Of a stretch of DNA of 57,175 bases, positions 18,513 to 27,816 are shown piece by piece (position 1 is the stretch's first letter; each line of letters opens with the position of its first letter). Source of the stretch: Candidatus Cryptobacteroides fimicaballi (GTDB taxonomy: Bacteria > Bacteroidota > Bacteroidia > Bacteroidales > UBA932); the NCBI GenBank assembly GCA_018065485.1, contig JAGHTF010000020.1, forward strand, positions 1-57,175, in the 5' to 3' direction. The position numbers were made by a program, and so were the translations under genes. Under the pieces are notes generated by a model that was not told where the DNA came from, did not search any database, and saw only the letters and a list, made by a program, of their open reading frames with translations.

Positions 18513-20648
18513 ATGAAAATTATCTTTAAAGCATTTGCGGCGGCTGCACTGCTTTCGGCATTGTTCTCCTGCCGTGGAAAAGAAACCCCTAAACCGGATC
18601 CCGTGCCCGATCCCGTATCTATGGACGGTATCATTATCAATGAGATTATGCCCTCAAGAGCAATAGGCAGGGAAGGCTGGATTGAGCTCTACAATACAAC
18701 CGACAAATCTATCCCCCTGCAGGGAATGGTGCTGTTGCTTACCTCCGATTCAGCGGCAGAAGAACCTGTGTGTACCTTGAAGACAGGAACCATAGAGCCT
18801 AAGGGACGCTTCCTCATAAAGACCGGAGAAGTGCAATTCTCTACCCTTATGCTGCGCGCTACGTTCCAGGAACTGTCCATCCTCGATTCCCAGGGCTTCA
18901 CCCTCGACTCTTTCTCGGTAAGAATCGACTGCGGCCCCAATGCCAAGTTGGATGGCGACGAGGACAGTTTCGCCCGAATCCCCGACGCCTCCAAGACCTG
19001 GAAGGTAACCGAAACCTCTACCCCGGGCGAGAAAAACTACAAGGTTACACCCTATGCCATTTCGGGATTGGTAATCAACGAAGTGTGCCCGGCAGAAGGT
19101 TGGGTCGAGATTTACAATGCCGGAAAGAAGGAGATGAAACTGGAATACTCCTACATAAAGGCCAAGGATGGCACCCGTATCTGTTTCCTGCCCGAGGAAA
19201 CGGTTCTTCCCGTAGGAGAGAGACTCGCAATCGACTGTTCGGCAAGTGCCGCACAGATGTCGGAATTTACATACTATACCAATGACCATAAGCAGGTTAC
19301 GACATTCTCCAGCTCCAAATTACCGGCTATAACCGACGGTTCCAGCTGGTCCCGCTTGCCCGACATCACAGGCGATTTCCAACTTACATCGGTACCCACT
19401 AAAGGCCAGCCCAACAAGGCCGTAACCACCGATGAATCGGGTCTCAAGCTCAACGAATTCTCGCTTGCCGGGTGGGGAGAGATAAGCAATTCTTCGCTCT
19501 TCGAAGTGAAGACCCCGGGTATCACCGTTACAATTGACGGTAAAACTGTCTTTGAAAGCGGCAGTACAACCATTCCGTCCGGCGGCCATTTGAGTTTCAG
19601 CGCCAATATCACTGCCTCTTCTAAAGTAGTCCTCAAGGGTTCCGACGGAAAGGAACTCGACAGTTTCACCGCTTCCCTCGTACACGGCAGCCGCGAAGCC
19701 ACCCAGACTACAAGCTGGAGCCGTATCCCCGACAGCAATGGCCCCTGGTACACCGTTATAAACAGCAGCAGGGACGAAAAGAACTGGGGCATAACCGAAG
19801 ACAACAAGGTAGCCATCTGGGTCAACCATTCATCTATGGACTCGTATGAATTCGAAAAGATGGCAAAACTCGGAGTAGGCAATATCGTAATCCACGAGTT
19901 CATCTTCCGCAGCGACTATCACAAGAAAGCCGAGGTAGAGGCTTTCCTCGACAAGGCTCATTCCCTTGGTATGAAAGTACACATCTGGCAGCAGTGCTTC
20001 TGGTGGTCAGGAGACGTCCACTGGCCGGATGGCACTGTGACCGAGGGCGATTGGGTATCGGCCATCATTGACGGAACGCCAGCCAAAGTCAACCAGCCCA
20101 GGTTCGACGAAATCATCAAAAGGTCTTTGAACTATGTCAATTATGATATAGACGGAATTCATTACGATTATGTGCGTTTCGGCGGAACCGCCTACAAGCA
20201 CGGCGATGAAAACCTTACCGGTACAATGGCCATCACAGAGTTCTGCCGTCAGGCTGAGTCTAAGATTCACGCCAAGAATCCGGGAATCATAATGTCGGCG
20301 GCTCTTATGGGCGAAAGCGGCGCACAGAAATATTACGGTCAGGACCCCGAGCAGATGACCCGTTACATAGACATTCTTATGCCTATGGCTTATATTTCTT
20401 CTTACAACTACAGTTCCACAAAGAACGTTTCGGTGGCCAACTGGTTCGCCGACGGAGCGCACAAGAACGGTAAGGAGTGCTGGCACGGTTTCTCTACCTA
20501 CGATGCAAACAGCCAGGGTCTCAGCGCTGACAGACTCGATGCCGACATTGTAAACGTCGTAGACAATTCAAGGGCCGACGGCGTTGCCCTCTTCCGCTAT
20601 GGCATAGGGCAGTATCCCGATATGAACGGTTATTACAGAGCAGAATAA
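18513..20648 (+). CDS. GHL10/DUF187-like glycosidase with N-terminal lamin-tail-like domains
   Basis: Lipobox ALFSCRGK; IIINEIMPSRAIGREGWIELYNTTDKSIPL and GLVINEVCPAEGWVEIYNAGKKEMKL (LTD-like); C-terminal DIDGIHYDYVRFGGTAYKH, ILMPMAYIS. Confidence 0.85.
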   Translation: MKIIFKAFAAAALLSALFSCRGKETPKPDPVPDPVSMDGIIINEIMPSRAIGREGWIELYNTTDKSIPLQGMVLLLTSDSAAEEPVCTLKTGTIEPKGRFLIKTGEVQFSTLMLRATFQELSILDSQGFTLDSFSVRIDCGPNAKLDGDEDSFARIPDASKTWKVTETSTPGEKNYKVTPYAISGLVINEVCPAEGWVEIYNAGKKEMKLEYSYIKAKDGTRICFLPEETVLPVGERLAIDCSASAAQMSEFTYYTNDHKQVTTFSSSKLPAITDGSSWSRLPDITGDFQLTSVPTKGQPNKAVTTDESGLKLNEFSLAGWGEISNSSLFEVKTPGITVTIDGKTVFESGSTTIPSGGHLSFSANITASSKVVLKGSDGKELDSFTASLVHGSREATQTTSWSRIPDSNGPWYTVINSSRDEKNWGITEDNKVAIWVNHSSMDSYEFEKMAKLGVGNIVIHEFIFRSDYHKKAEVEAFLDKAHSLGMKVHIWQQCFWWSGDVHWPDGTVTEGDWVSAIIDGTPAKVNQPRFDEIIKRSLNYVNYDIDGIHYDYVRFGGTAYKHGDENLTGTMAITEFCRQAESKIHAKNPGIIMSAALMGESGAQKYYGQDPEQMTRYIDILMPMAYISSYNYSSTKNVSVANWFADGAHKNGKECWHGFSTYDANSQGLSADRLDADIVNVVDNSRADGVALFRYGIGQYPDMNGYYRAE

Positions 20649-20654
20649 GTCTAT

Positions 20655-22094
20655 ATGAAAAGATATATAATAATAGTTGCGCTTGCGCTTGCCGCTCTTG
20701 TATCCTGCGGCAGGAAGGAAACATCCGGGGAACTTCCTATGTTCTGGACCTGGATGGAAGACAGGGAAGGGTTGGACCTCGATTCCCTGTTCGTACAAAT
20801 GGATGAGGCCGGAATGGACGGACTTATGCTTTTTGTCCCCGACACTGAAAGATATCAGAAGGCCGCCGCACTGGCAAAGGAGCACGGAGTTACCCTCTAC
20901 GCCTGGATATGGATCCTCAATCCCAGAGGAGACCGCAAGCAATTGCTCGAAACCCATCCCGAATGGTTCGACGTAAACCGGGGCGGTAAGTCTCTTGCCG
21001 ACTACAAGGCATACGTTAACTCTTACAAGTTCCTGAGCGCCGCGTTGCCCGAGGTGCGGGAGTATGTAAAGGAAACGGTAAAGAGAGTTTGCGAAATCGA
21101 AGGTATAGACGGTATCTGCCTCGACTATTGCCGCATAGTGGACTGCGTCCTTCCCATCAGCCTGGCCTATAATTATAACCTCCGCCAGGACACCGAGGTT
21201 TATCCCGACTGGGATTTCGGTTATCATCCGGCAGCAATAGAGCGGTTTGTGGCGGAATACGGCTATGACCCCCGCGAACTCGAGGACCCTTCACGCGATC
21301 CCAGGTGGTGCGGGTTCCGTTGCGACTTGGTTGCCGAGGTCGCCAATATTGCAGCCGAGGTTGCCCACAGCTATGGGAAGAAGGTCTGCGCTTCGCCTTT
21401 CGCTACCGTAAAGCTGGCCTCTTTTATGGTGAGCCAGGACTTCTCAAAGTGGAACCTCGACTTTGTATTCCCTATGGAATATTCCGACTTCTACTCAATG
21501 GAACCGGGTTTCGTATATGACGCCACTGTCCAGAACAACCGCGACAAGGGCCCCGGAACCGAGCTTTACGTTGGCCTTGGCGCCGAACTCGGCAGCGGTC
21601 TTCCGGCGCTCATTGAAAATATGGATGCCGCCTTCCGCGGTGGAGCCCAGGGCATTAGCCTTTATACTGTTGCCGGGCTTGAAACCCCGGAAGACAGGGC
21701 CGGATTCAAGGCCTATGCCGACAGCCTCCGCAAAGTTCGCGCTCAGAATGGGGGAGTGATGCCTGCCCTTGAGCCTGTAGGCTATGCCCCTGCATCGGGT
21801 ACCAGCCTCAACCCGTTCGCGCACACTCGCCTTATGGCGGTGGTAGAACGCAATATGCAGCGCCTCATAGCGGGAGACCCCATTCACGTAAAGAGTGTGA
21901 ACGGTATGGTTCCCGACGACCCGGCCAAAGAATATCCGGCACTTGAACTTTCGGAATACACTCAGACTCTGGCCACCGACAGGCTTCTCAAATATCGTGT
22001 TACCGACAAAGCCAGCAACATTTGCTTTGACGTTCTTTTCCCCGTTTACGGTGGATTGATTTCGGGCTGGGACGTACGTGTCGTTGAGCAATAA
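20655..22094 (+). CDS. GHL10/DUF187-like TIM-barrel glycosidase lipoprotein
   Basis: Lipobox ALVSCGRK; YAWIWILNPRGDRKQLLETHPEWFDVNRGGKSL; IEGIDGICLDYCRI; FVFPMEYSDFY. Confidence 0.75.
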   Translation: MKRYIIIVALALAALVSCGRKETSGELPMFWTWMEDREGLDLDSLFVQMDEAGMDGLMLFVPDTERYQKAAALAKEHGVTLYAWIWILNPRGDRKQLLETHPEWFDVNRGGKSLADYKAYVNSYKFLSAALPEVREYVKETVKRVCEIEGIDGICLDYCRIVDCVLPISLAYNYNLRQDTEVYPDWDFGYHPAAIERFVAEYGYDPRELEDPSRDPRWCGFRCDLVAEVANIAAEVAHSYGKKVCASPFATVKLASFMVSQDFSKWNLDFVFPMEYSDFYSMEPGFVYDATVQNNRDKGPGTELYVGLGAELGSGLPALIENMDAAFRGGAQGISLYTVAGLETPEDRAGFKAYADSLRKVRAQNGGVMPALEPVGYAPASGTSLNPFAHTRLMAVVERNMQRLIAGDPIHVKSVNGMVPDDPAKEYPALELSEYTQTLATDRLLKYRVTDKASNICFDVLFPVYGGLISGWDVRVVEQ

Positions 22095-22109
22095 TCAAAT
22101 TATACGAAT

Positions 22110-22988
22110 ATGCGCAAAATATTACTTACAACGGTTCTGCTGCTCTCGGTACTGACCCTGAGTGCAAAGACTCCGAAGAACACCAATGCCATCTGGGCCT
22201 GGTCTTCCCATATGGACAAGATAGACCTTCAGGAACTTAAAGACAAAGGTATAGGAAACATTATCCTGCACGACAAGAGCTTTACAAATCACGGCGAAGA
22301 AGCTACGATGGCCTTCATAAAGGCCGCAAAGAAGAAGGGAATACTGGTTCACGCGTGGGTGCAGGTTTCTTACTGCGGCGGCAAATGGATGAGCCTGGTC
22401 GATGACGAGCACAACTGCTACCGTCAGGACCGCTTCGATGAGGTAATCGACCTTTGCAAGCATTATATGGACCTTGGAGTGGAGGCTATCCATTTCGACT
22501 ACATCCGCTTTGGCGGTACTGCCCACAAGCACAATCCTTCACCTGAGGTTACCGGCACGGGGGCAATCACCGAATTCTGCCGTCAGGCCAACGCCGCCCT
22601 CAAGGGAAATAACCCCAAGGTCATTCTTTCGGCCGCGCTTATGCCCGAACCCGACAGTGAGTACTATTACGGCCAGGATCCGGCGCAGATGGGACAGTAT
22701 CTCGACATTCTCATGCCTATGATTTACCGGCATTCACCCGCTTACGCCAGAGGCGGAGAGGGCTGGGCCCCTATGGTAGCCCGTCATTTTGTAGAGAAGG
22801 GCAAGCCCGCACAGGTATGGGCAGGTACCACTACCTACACCGGTGACGACGACAGCGTCAAACCTATGGATGCACCCTCCATAATGGCCGACTGCGAAAC
22901 CTTCAAAGGCACCGGCGTAACCGGCATCGTTTTCTTCCGCTTCGACCTTGGCGAGATTCCCGATATGAAGAAATTCAAACTGAACTAA
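22110..22988 (+). CDS. GHL10/DUF187-like glycosidase, single catalytic domain
   Basis: GVEAIHFDYIRFGGTAHKHNPSPEVTGTGAITEFCRQANAALKGNNPKVILSAALMPEPDSEYYYGQDPAQMGQYLDILMPMIY, strongly similar to the 18513 protein C-terminus. Confidence 0.85.
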   Translation: MRKILLTTVLLLSVLTLSAKTPKNTNAIWAWSSHMDKIDLQELKDKGIGNIILHDKSFTNHGEEATMAFIKAAKKKGILVHAWVQVSYCGGKWMSLVDDEHNCYRQDRFDEVIDLCKHYMDLGVEAIHFDYIRFGGTAHKHNPSPEVTGTGAITEFCRQANAALKGNNPKVILSAALMPEPDSEYYYGQDPAQMGQYLDILMPMIYRHSPAYARGGEGWAPMVARHFVEKGKPAQVWAGTTTYTGDDDSVKPMDAPSIMADCETFKGTGVTGIVFFRFDLGEIPDMKKFKLN

Positions 22989-22990
22989 AT

Positions 22991-23848
22991 ATGATACTGA
23001 TAGCAGACAGCGGTGCAAGCAAGACCGATTGGGCTTGCGTGTCAAGAATAAATAGTACCTGTATTCGTTTTACGAGTCAAGGTTATAACCCCAATTATAT
23101 TACCGGTCCTCAGATTGTAGAGGATATAAAGGCAAACCTGCCTACAGAGTTGGATCCGGCATCGGTCGATGAGATTTATTTCTATGGTGCCGGTGTAACC
23201 GAACTGCAGTATCCCTTTATGACGGACACGCTGAAGCAGGTGTTCAACAGGGCAGAGAAGGTGTTCATTGCAATGGACACCCTCGCATCCTGCCGTGCCC
23301 TGCTTCAGACGGAGCCCGGTTTTGCAGCTATATTGGGGACAGGGGCAAACTCCTGTCTCTACGACGGCTGCAACGAAGGCTTTAACGTCGATTCCTGCGG
23401 CTTCATACTGGGAGACGAAGGCAGCGGCGCCAACCTGGGAAAGAGGTTGATTACCGACTACATCCGCCGCAATATGCCCGAAAAAGTATATGACTTGGTT
23501 GGGAAGGAACTCGGACACAATAATGACGAGTTGCTCGACATTATCTATACCAAGCCCTTCCCCAACAGGTTCTGCGCCCAATACGCGAAATTCATAAATG
23601 AAAATCTGAACTTCGACCCCTATTTCCCCAATTTGGTAACCGATGCTTTCCAGAAATTCTTCGACCTTATTGTGACACATTATCCCAACTACTGGAAATA
23701 CAGTTTTAACGCAGTAGGCTCTGTGGCTTATCATTTCAAGCCGCTGCTCCAGCCCGTTGTGGAGGCTTATGGAATGACAATGGGCAATATTCTCAAAGCT
23801 CCGATGGAGGGGCTAATCAGGTATCACCTCGAAAATCCCGAAGTATGA
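22991..23848 (+). CDS. BadF/BadG/BcrA/BcrD-type ATPase, N-acetylglucosamine-kinase-like
   Basis: MILIADSGASKTDWACV (phosphate-1), GTGANSCLYDG, GFILGDEGSGANLGKRL; paralog of the 39376 ORF. Confidence 0.9.
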   Translation: MILIADSGASKTDWACVSRINSTCIRFTSQGYNPNYITGPQIVEDIKANLPTELDPASVDEIYFYGAGVTELQYPFMTDTLKQVFNRAEKVFIAMDTLASCRALLQTEPGFAAILGTGANSCLYDGCNEGFNVDSCGFILGDEGSGANLGKRLITDYIRRNMPEKVYDLVGKELGHNNDELLDIIYTKPFPNRFCAQYAKFINENLNFDPYFPNLVTDAFQKFFDLIVTHYPNYWKYSFNAVGSVAYHFKPLLQPVVEAYGMTMGNILKAPMEGLIRYHLENPEV

Positions 23849-25047
23849 GTCAGGCACCTTTAAAGAAAAATTACGCCCTTCCTCTGGCGTTTATAGGAAT
23901 GATGTTCTTTGTTGTAGGATTTGCTACGGGTATCAACGGTTATTTCGTGCCGTTCCTCGAAAAGAATCTCGAACTTAGTTCCGCCCAGTCTTATCTTGTG
24001 ATTGCGGCAACCTTCGCGGCTTTTCTTATATGCAGTTTCCCGGCCGCGTCCATAATAGCCAGGATAGGATACCGCAGAACTATGTCTTTGTCATTCTTCC
24101 TTTTTGCATTTGCATTCGCACTGTTTATCCCTGCGGCAAGGTATGAAAGTTTTGCGCTGTATCTGACTGCCTGTTTTATCAGCGGCACTGCCAATACGGT
24201 GCTGCAGGCGGCAATCAACCCCTATGTGACCATTCTCGGCCCCATAGAAAGTGCTGCCCGCAGAATCAGCATTATGGGTATCTGCAATTCCCTTGCGCTC
24301 AGTCTTCCTTCTGTATTCATTGCTTTTGTGACAGGTAAGAATATAGATGCCGTAGCCCTGGGCGACCTTGATATCTGCTTTTATGTCATAATCTCCATTG
24401 TTGTTATACTTGGTGTAATAACTCGTTTTGCGCCTTTAGAAGAAATCAAGGCCGAGGGCGAAGAGAATGAAGATGACTGCCCGTATGCGGCCGGAAAGAA
24501 ATCAATCTGGCAGTTCCCTCACCTTGTGCTTGGCGCACTTGCGCTTTTCGTGTACGTAGGTGTTGAGAATCTCGCATTGCTGACGGTTCTGGACTATGCC
24601 CAGGATTTGGGTTTGTCCAATCCCGAAAAATATACTTTGTTTCCGGGTCTTGGAATGGCGGTGGGCTATGTAATCGGCATTTTTCTGATTCCCAAGTATA
24701 TGTCCCAGGTAAAGGCTCTGCGAATATGCACCTGGGTGGCTGTAGTGGATTCTCTTCTCATAGTCCTTACACCGGCATCTGTCTCGGTATGGTGCGTTGC
24801 GCTGCTCAGTCTGGCGTGCTCTCTTATGTACCCGGCCATCTGGCCCCTTGCAATTACCGAACTGGGCAAATTCACCAAGAAAGGGTCGTCTCTTCTGGTT
24901 GCTTCAATAGGCGGCGGAGCCCTCATCCCTTTGCTTTTCGGCCTGGTAAAGGATTGGGCGGGAAGCCAGCCGGCATATTGGATATGCATTCCTTTTTACC
25001 TGCTTATTATGTTTTATGCCTATTATGGATATAAAATAAGAAAATAA
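23845..25047 (+). CDS. MFS sugar transporter (FucP/NagP-like)
   Basis: FVVGFATGINGYFVPFLEKNLELSSAQSYLVIAATFAAFLICSFPAASIIARIGYRRTM; multiple TM segments; ATGA overlap with the kinase. Confidence 0.9.
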   Translation: MSQAPLKKNYALPLAFIGMMFFVVGFATGINGYFVPFLEKNLELSSAQSYLVIAATFAAFLICSFPAASIIARIGYRRTMSLSFFLFAFAFALFIPAARYESFALYLTACFISGTANTVLQAAINPYVTILGPIESAARRISIMGICNSLALSLPSVFIAFVTGKNIDAVALGDLDICFYVIISIVVILGVITRFAPLEEIKAEGEENEDDCPYAAGKKSIWQFPHLVLGALALFVYVGVENLALLTVLDYAQDLGLSNPEKYTLFPGLGMAVGYVIGIFLIPKYMSQVKALRICTWVAVVDSLLIVLTPASVSVWCVALLSLACSLMYPAIWPLAITELGKFTKKGSSLLVASIGGGALIPLLFGLVKDWAGSQPAYWICIPFYLLIMFYAYYGYKIRK

Positions 25048-25063
25048 GTCGTATATTGACAAG

Positions 25064-26758
25064 ATGAATATGCGTTACCCTCGCCGTATTATTTGTTTTG
25101 TATTTTGTTATGCGTTTCTCTGCGCTTGCCAAAAACCGGTAGGTGAACCTGAACCCGGGTCTTCGGGGGATGACCCCCGGCCCGACCCTCAGGAAATCGT
25201 TGTTGCGCCCGAAGAAGGCTCCACGGTTTACGGAAGGGTATTCTGCGACGGCAAGGGCCTTCAGGGAGTTGTGGTTACCGACGGATATGAAGTGACCGCT
25301 ACCGACAATGACGGAGTGTATCAGTTGCGTTCGGCGAAAAAGAATTCGATGGTCTGGATTTCAATCCCATCCGGTTACAAACCGCTGAATGCCGGGGTAC
25401 AGTCTCTCTTCTATGCCTATACCTCAAAGGACGCCTCTGCCGTTGAAAGGATAGATTTCGAACTCTTCCGGGACGGTGACCAGACCAATCACAAAATGCT
25501 GTTCTTCGGCGATATCCATCTTGCCGCGCGAACCCGGGACCGTCAGCAGTTCGAGACTTTTACCAGCGAAGTCGAATCTTTCGTACGGATCCACAGTAAC
25601 GAGAAAATCTATGCCATTACCCTTGGAGATATGACCTGGGACGTGTACTGGTACAGCAACAACTATAATTTCCAGAGTTACCTCAGGGATCTAAATGCCA
25701 ATATCAAGTCTGTAACGGTATTTCACACGATGGGAAACCACGACCACGATATGGTGACCTTGGTCGACGGGGCGTCGCAGGGATGGAATGCGGTTGACTG
25801 GGACTGTGCCGAGGCGTACAGGCGGAATCTCGGGCCCAATTACTATTCTTTCAATATAGGCAGGGTTCATTATATTTCGCTCGACAATATCTATTGCAAA
25901 AATACGGCAGGAGGGGCTTCGGCCGACAGGCATTACGAAGATGCCGTAAGCGACGATGCTCTCGCCTGGCTGCGGAAGGATCTGGAGTATGTGGACAAAT
26001 CGGCTCAGATTGTGCTCGCGATGCACGCCCCTTATACGACTCAGGACGGGAATCTGTCGCTCAATAACGGAGGGCTTCTGGTGAATAGTTTAAAGGGTTT
26101 CGGCAAGGTCCTTTTCGTAACGGGACATACTCACAGAATGAGCACGACGCAGCGCCAGGGAGTGATTGAACACAATTCCGGAGCGGTATGCGCCACCTGG
26201 TGGTGGGGTGGATACAATAATCCCACTCTTAACATAGCCCCGGATGGTTCACCTGGGGGATACAGGGTTATGGATTTCAACGGAACCGATTATGTCTCAT
26301 ACTATAAGGCCGTAGGCCGGGATGAGCAGTACCAGTTCCGTACTTACGACCGCAATGCCATCTGCATAGACCCTTCCAAGGTGAAGTATTCCTCCGAATA
26401 CCGTTCCTGCCTCAGTTCTTATGGCAACTACGGTACTCCGAGTTCGGCCAATGAGGTTATCATCAACGTCTGGGACTGGAACCCGGGCTGGAAAATAGAT
26501 GTTACGGAAAACGGCAAAGCTCTGAAGGTCAACCAGTTCAATGGGTATGACCCTATCTTTCATCTCTCATACAACGATTATCGTTACGACAAAACCGGCT
26601 CGCCCGGCTTTACTGCGTACAAGACAAACCACCTGTTCAAGGTGACAGCCTCCAGCGCTTCGTCCTCTCTGGAAATCAGAGTGACCGACGACGAAGGCCG
26701 CGTATATTCCGAGACTATGAAGCGTCCCAAGGCATTCACCATAAACACATATAAATAA
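25064..26758 (+). CDS. Calcineurin-like metallophosphoesterase lipoprotein with N-terminal carboxypeptidase-regulatory-like domain
   Basis: Lipobox AFLCACQKP; FCDGKGLQGVVVTDGYEVTATDNDGVYQL; FFGDIHL, GDMTWD, MGNHDHD, VTGHTHR. Confidence 0.92.
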   Translation: MNMRYPRRIICFVFCYAFLCACQKPVGEPEPGSSGDDPRPDPQEIVVAPEEGSTVYGRVFCDGKGLQGVVVTDGYEVTATDNDGVYQLRSAKKNSMVWISIPSGYKPLNAGVQSLFYAYTSKDASAVERIDFELFRDGDQTNHKMLFFGDIHLAARTRDRQQFETFTSEVESFVRIHSNEKIYAITLGDMTWDVYWYSNNYNFQSYLRDLNANIKSVTVFHTMGNHDHDMVTLVDGASQGWNAVDWDCAEAYRRNLGPNYYSFNIGRVHYISLDNIYCKNTAGGASADRHYEDAVSDDALAWLRKDLEYVDKSAQIVLAMHAPYTTQDGNLSLNNGGLLVNSLKGFGKVLFVTGHTHRMSTTQRQGVIEHNSGAVCATWWWGGYNNPTLNIAPDGSPGGYRVMDFNGTDYVSYYKAVGRDEQYQFRTYDRNAICIDPSKVKYSSEYRSCLSSYGNYGTPSSANEVIINVWDWNPGWKIDVTENGKALKVNQFNGYDPIFHLSYNDYRYDKTGSPGFTAYKTNHLFKVTASSASSSLEIRVTDDEGRVYSETMKRPKAFTINTYK

Positions 26759-26762
26759 AGGA

Positions 26763-27812
26763 ATGAATCTCTTAAAAACCCTGGCCATAGGACTCGCAGG
26801 ACTGCTTGCCTCGTATGACGCTATTGCCTGCACCACTGCCATAGTTTCGGCACAAGCCAGCGAAACCGGCCGCCCGCTTCTGTGGAAGCAGAGGGACACG
26901 GGCAATCCGTTCAATACCGCAGTGTTCATCTGCGCTACGGATTCTTCGTATGCTTACACCGCTATATTCAACATAAGCGATACAGAACGCAAATCGGTGT
27001 ATGCAGGGGAGAATGAGAAAGGATTTGCCATTGTCAACAACGTTTCCTATAATCTGGCATCCGCGGAATATACTACAAGGAACGGAGCGTTTATGCGCCG
27101 TGCGCTGGAGTGCTGCGTGACCGTAGATGACTTTGAGGCAATGCTGCGCTCCCTGAATCCAAGGAACGTCGAGGCTAACTTCGGAGTCATTGACGCATCG
27201 GGCGGAGCCGCATATTTTGAAGCCGCCGACTCATCGGTAACCAGATTCGACGTACCTGAGGGCGGATGGTTGGTGCGAAGCAACTTCTCGGTTTCGGGAA
27301 CTCCGGAGGGGCAGGGATATGCCCGTTATCTTACCGCTCAGACTCTGATGTCGGCTCACAAGGGAAAGTTCTTGCCATTGTTCCTCATTGACTGTCTGGG
27401 AAGGAGTTATTACAACGCTGTTCTTGGCTATGACGCTTCACGACGTTTCCCCAAGGGAATGGTCTTTGACGAAGATTTCATCCCCCGTCCCACAACCGTA
27501 AGTTCTGTCTGTTTCGACGGCAGTGCCTGTATGTGGACGGCCGTTGGATATACTCCCGCATCTTATGCAATGCCGCTGCCTGTGTGCTCTGAACTGCCAT
27601 CCTGCCTTGAGAAGGCGAATGCTCTTGCCCAAAAGCTTAAAGAGCGTATGCACCCGCTGGGCAGAGATGCAGGGGTCAAGTACATAGACTTCGGCGTAGC
27701 CCGCCGGATAATGAATGTCGTGCGCCGGTACGAAAGGGAAGCGTCTGCCCTGCAGGGCGACAACGAAGCGCTGGACCGCCTTTTTGAAAGATTCACAGGA
27801 GAATTCGAATGA
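26763..27812 (+). CDS. C45-type / linear amide C-N hydrolase (Ntn hydrolase)
   Basis: Signal peptide ending DAIA|CTTAIVSAQASETGRPLLWKQRDTGNPFN; GENEKGFAIVNNVSYNL; Cys placed to become the N-terminal nucleophile. Confidence 0.75.
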   Translation: MNLLKTLAIGLAGLLASYDAIACTTAIVSAQASETGRPLLWKQRDTGNPFNTAVFICATDSSYAYTAIFNISDTERKSVYAGENEKGFAIVNNVSYNLASAEYTTRNGAFMRRALECCVTVDDFEAMLRSLNPRNVEANFGVIDASGGAAYFEAADSSVTRFDVPEGGWLVRSNFSVSGTPEGQGYARYLTAQTLMSAHKGKFLPLFLIDCLGRSYYNAVLGYDASRRFPKGMVFDEDFIPRPTTVSSVCFDGSACMWTAVGYTPASYAMPLPVCSELPSCLEKANALAQKLKERMHPLGRDAGVKYIDFGVARRIMNVVRRYEREASALQGDNEALDRLFERFTGEFE

Positions 27813-27816
27813 AATA

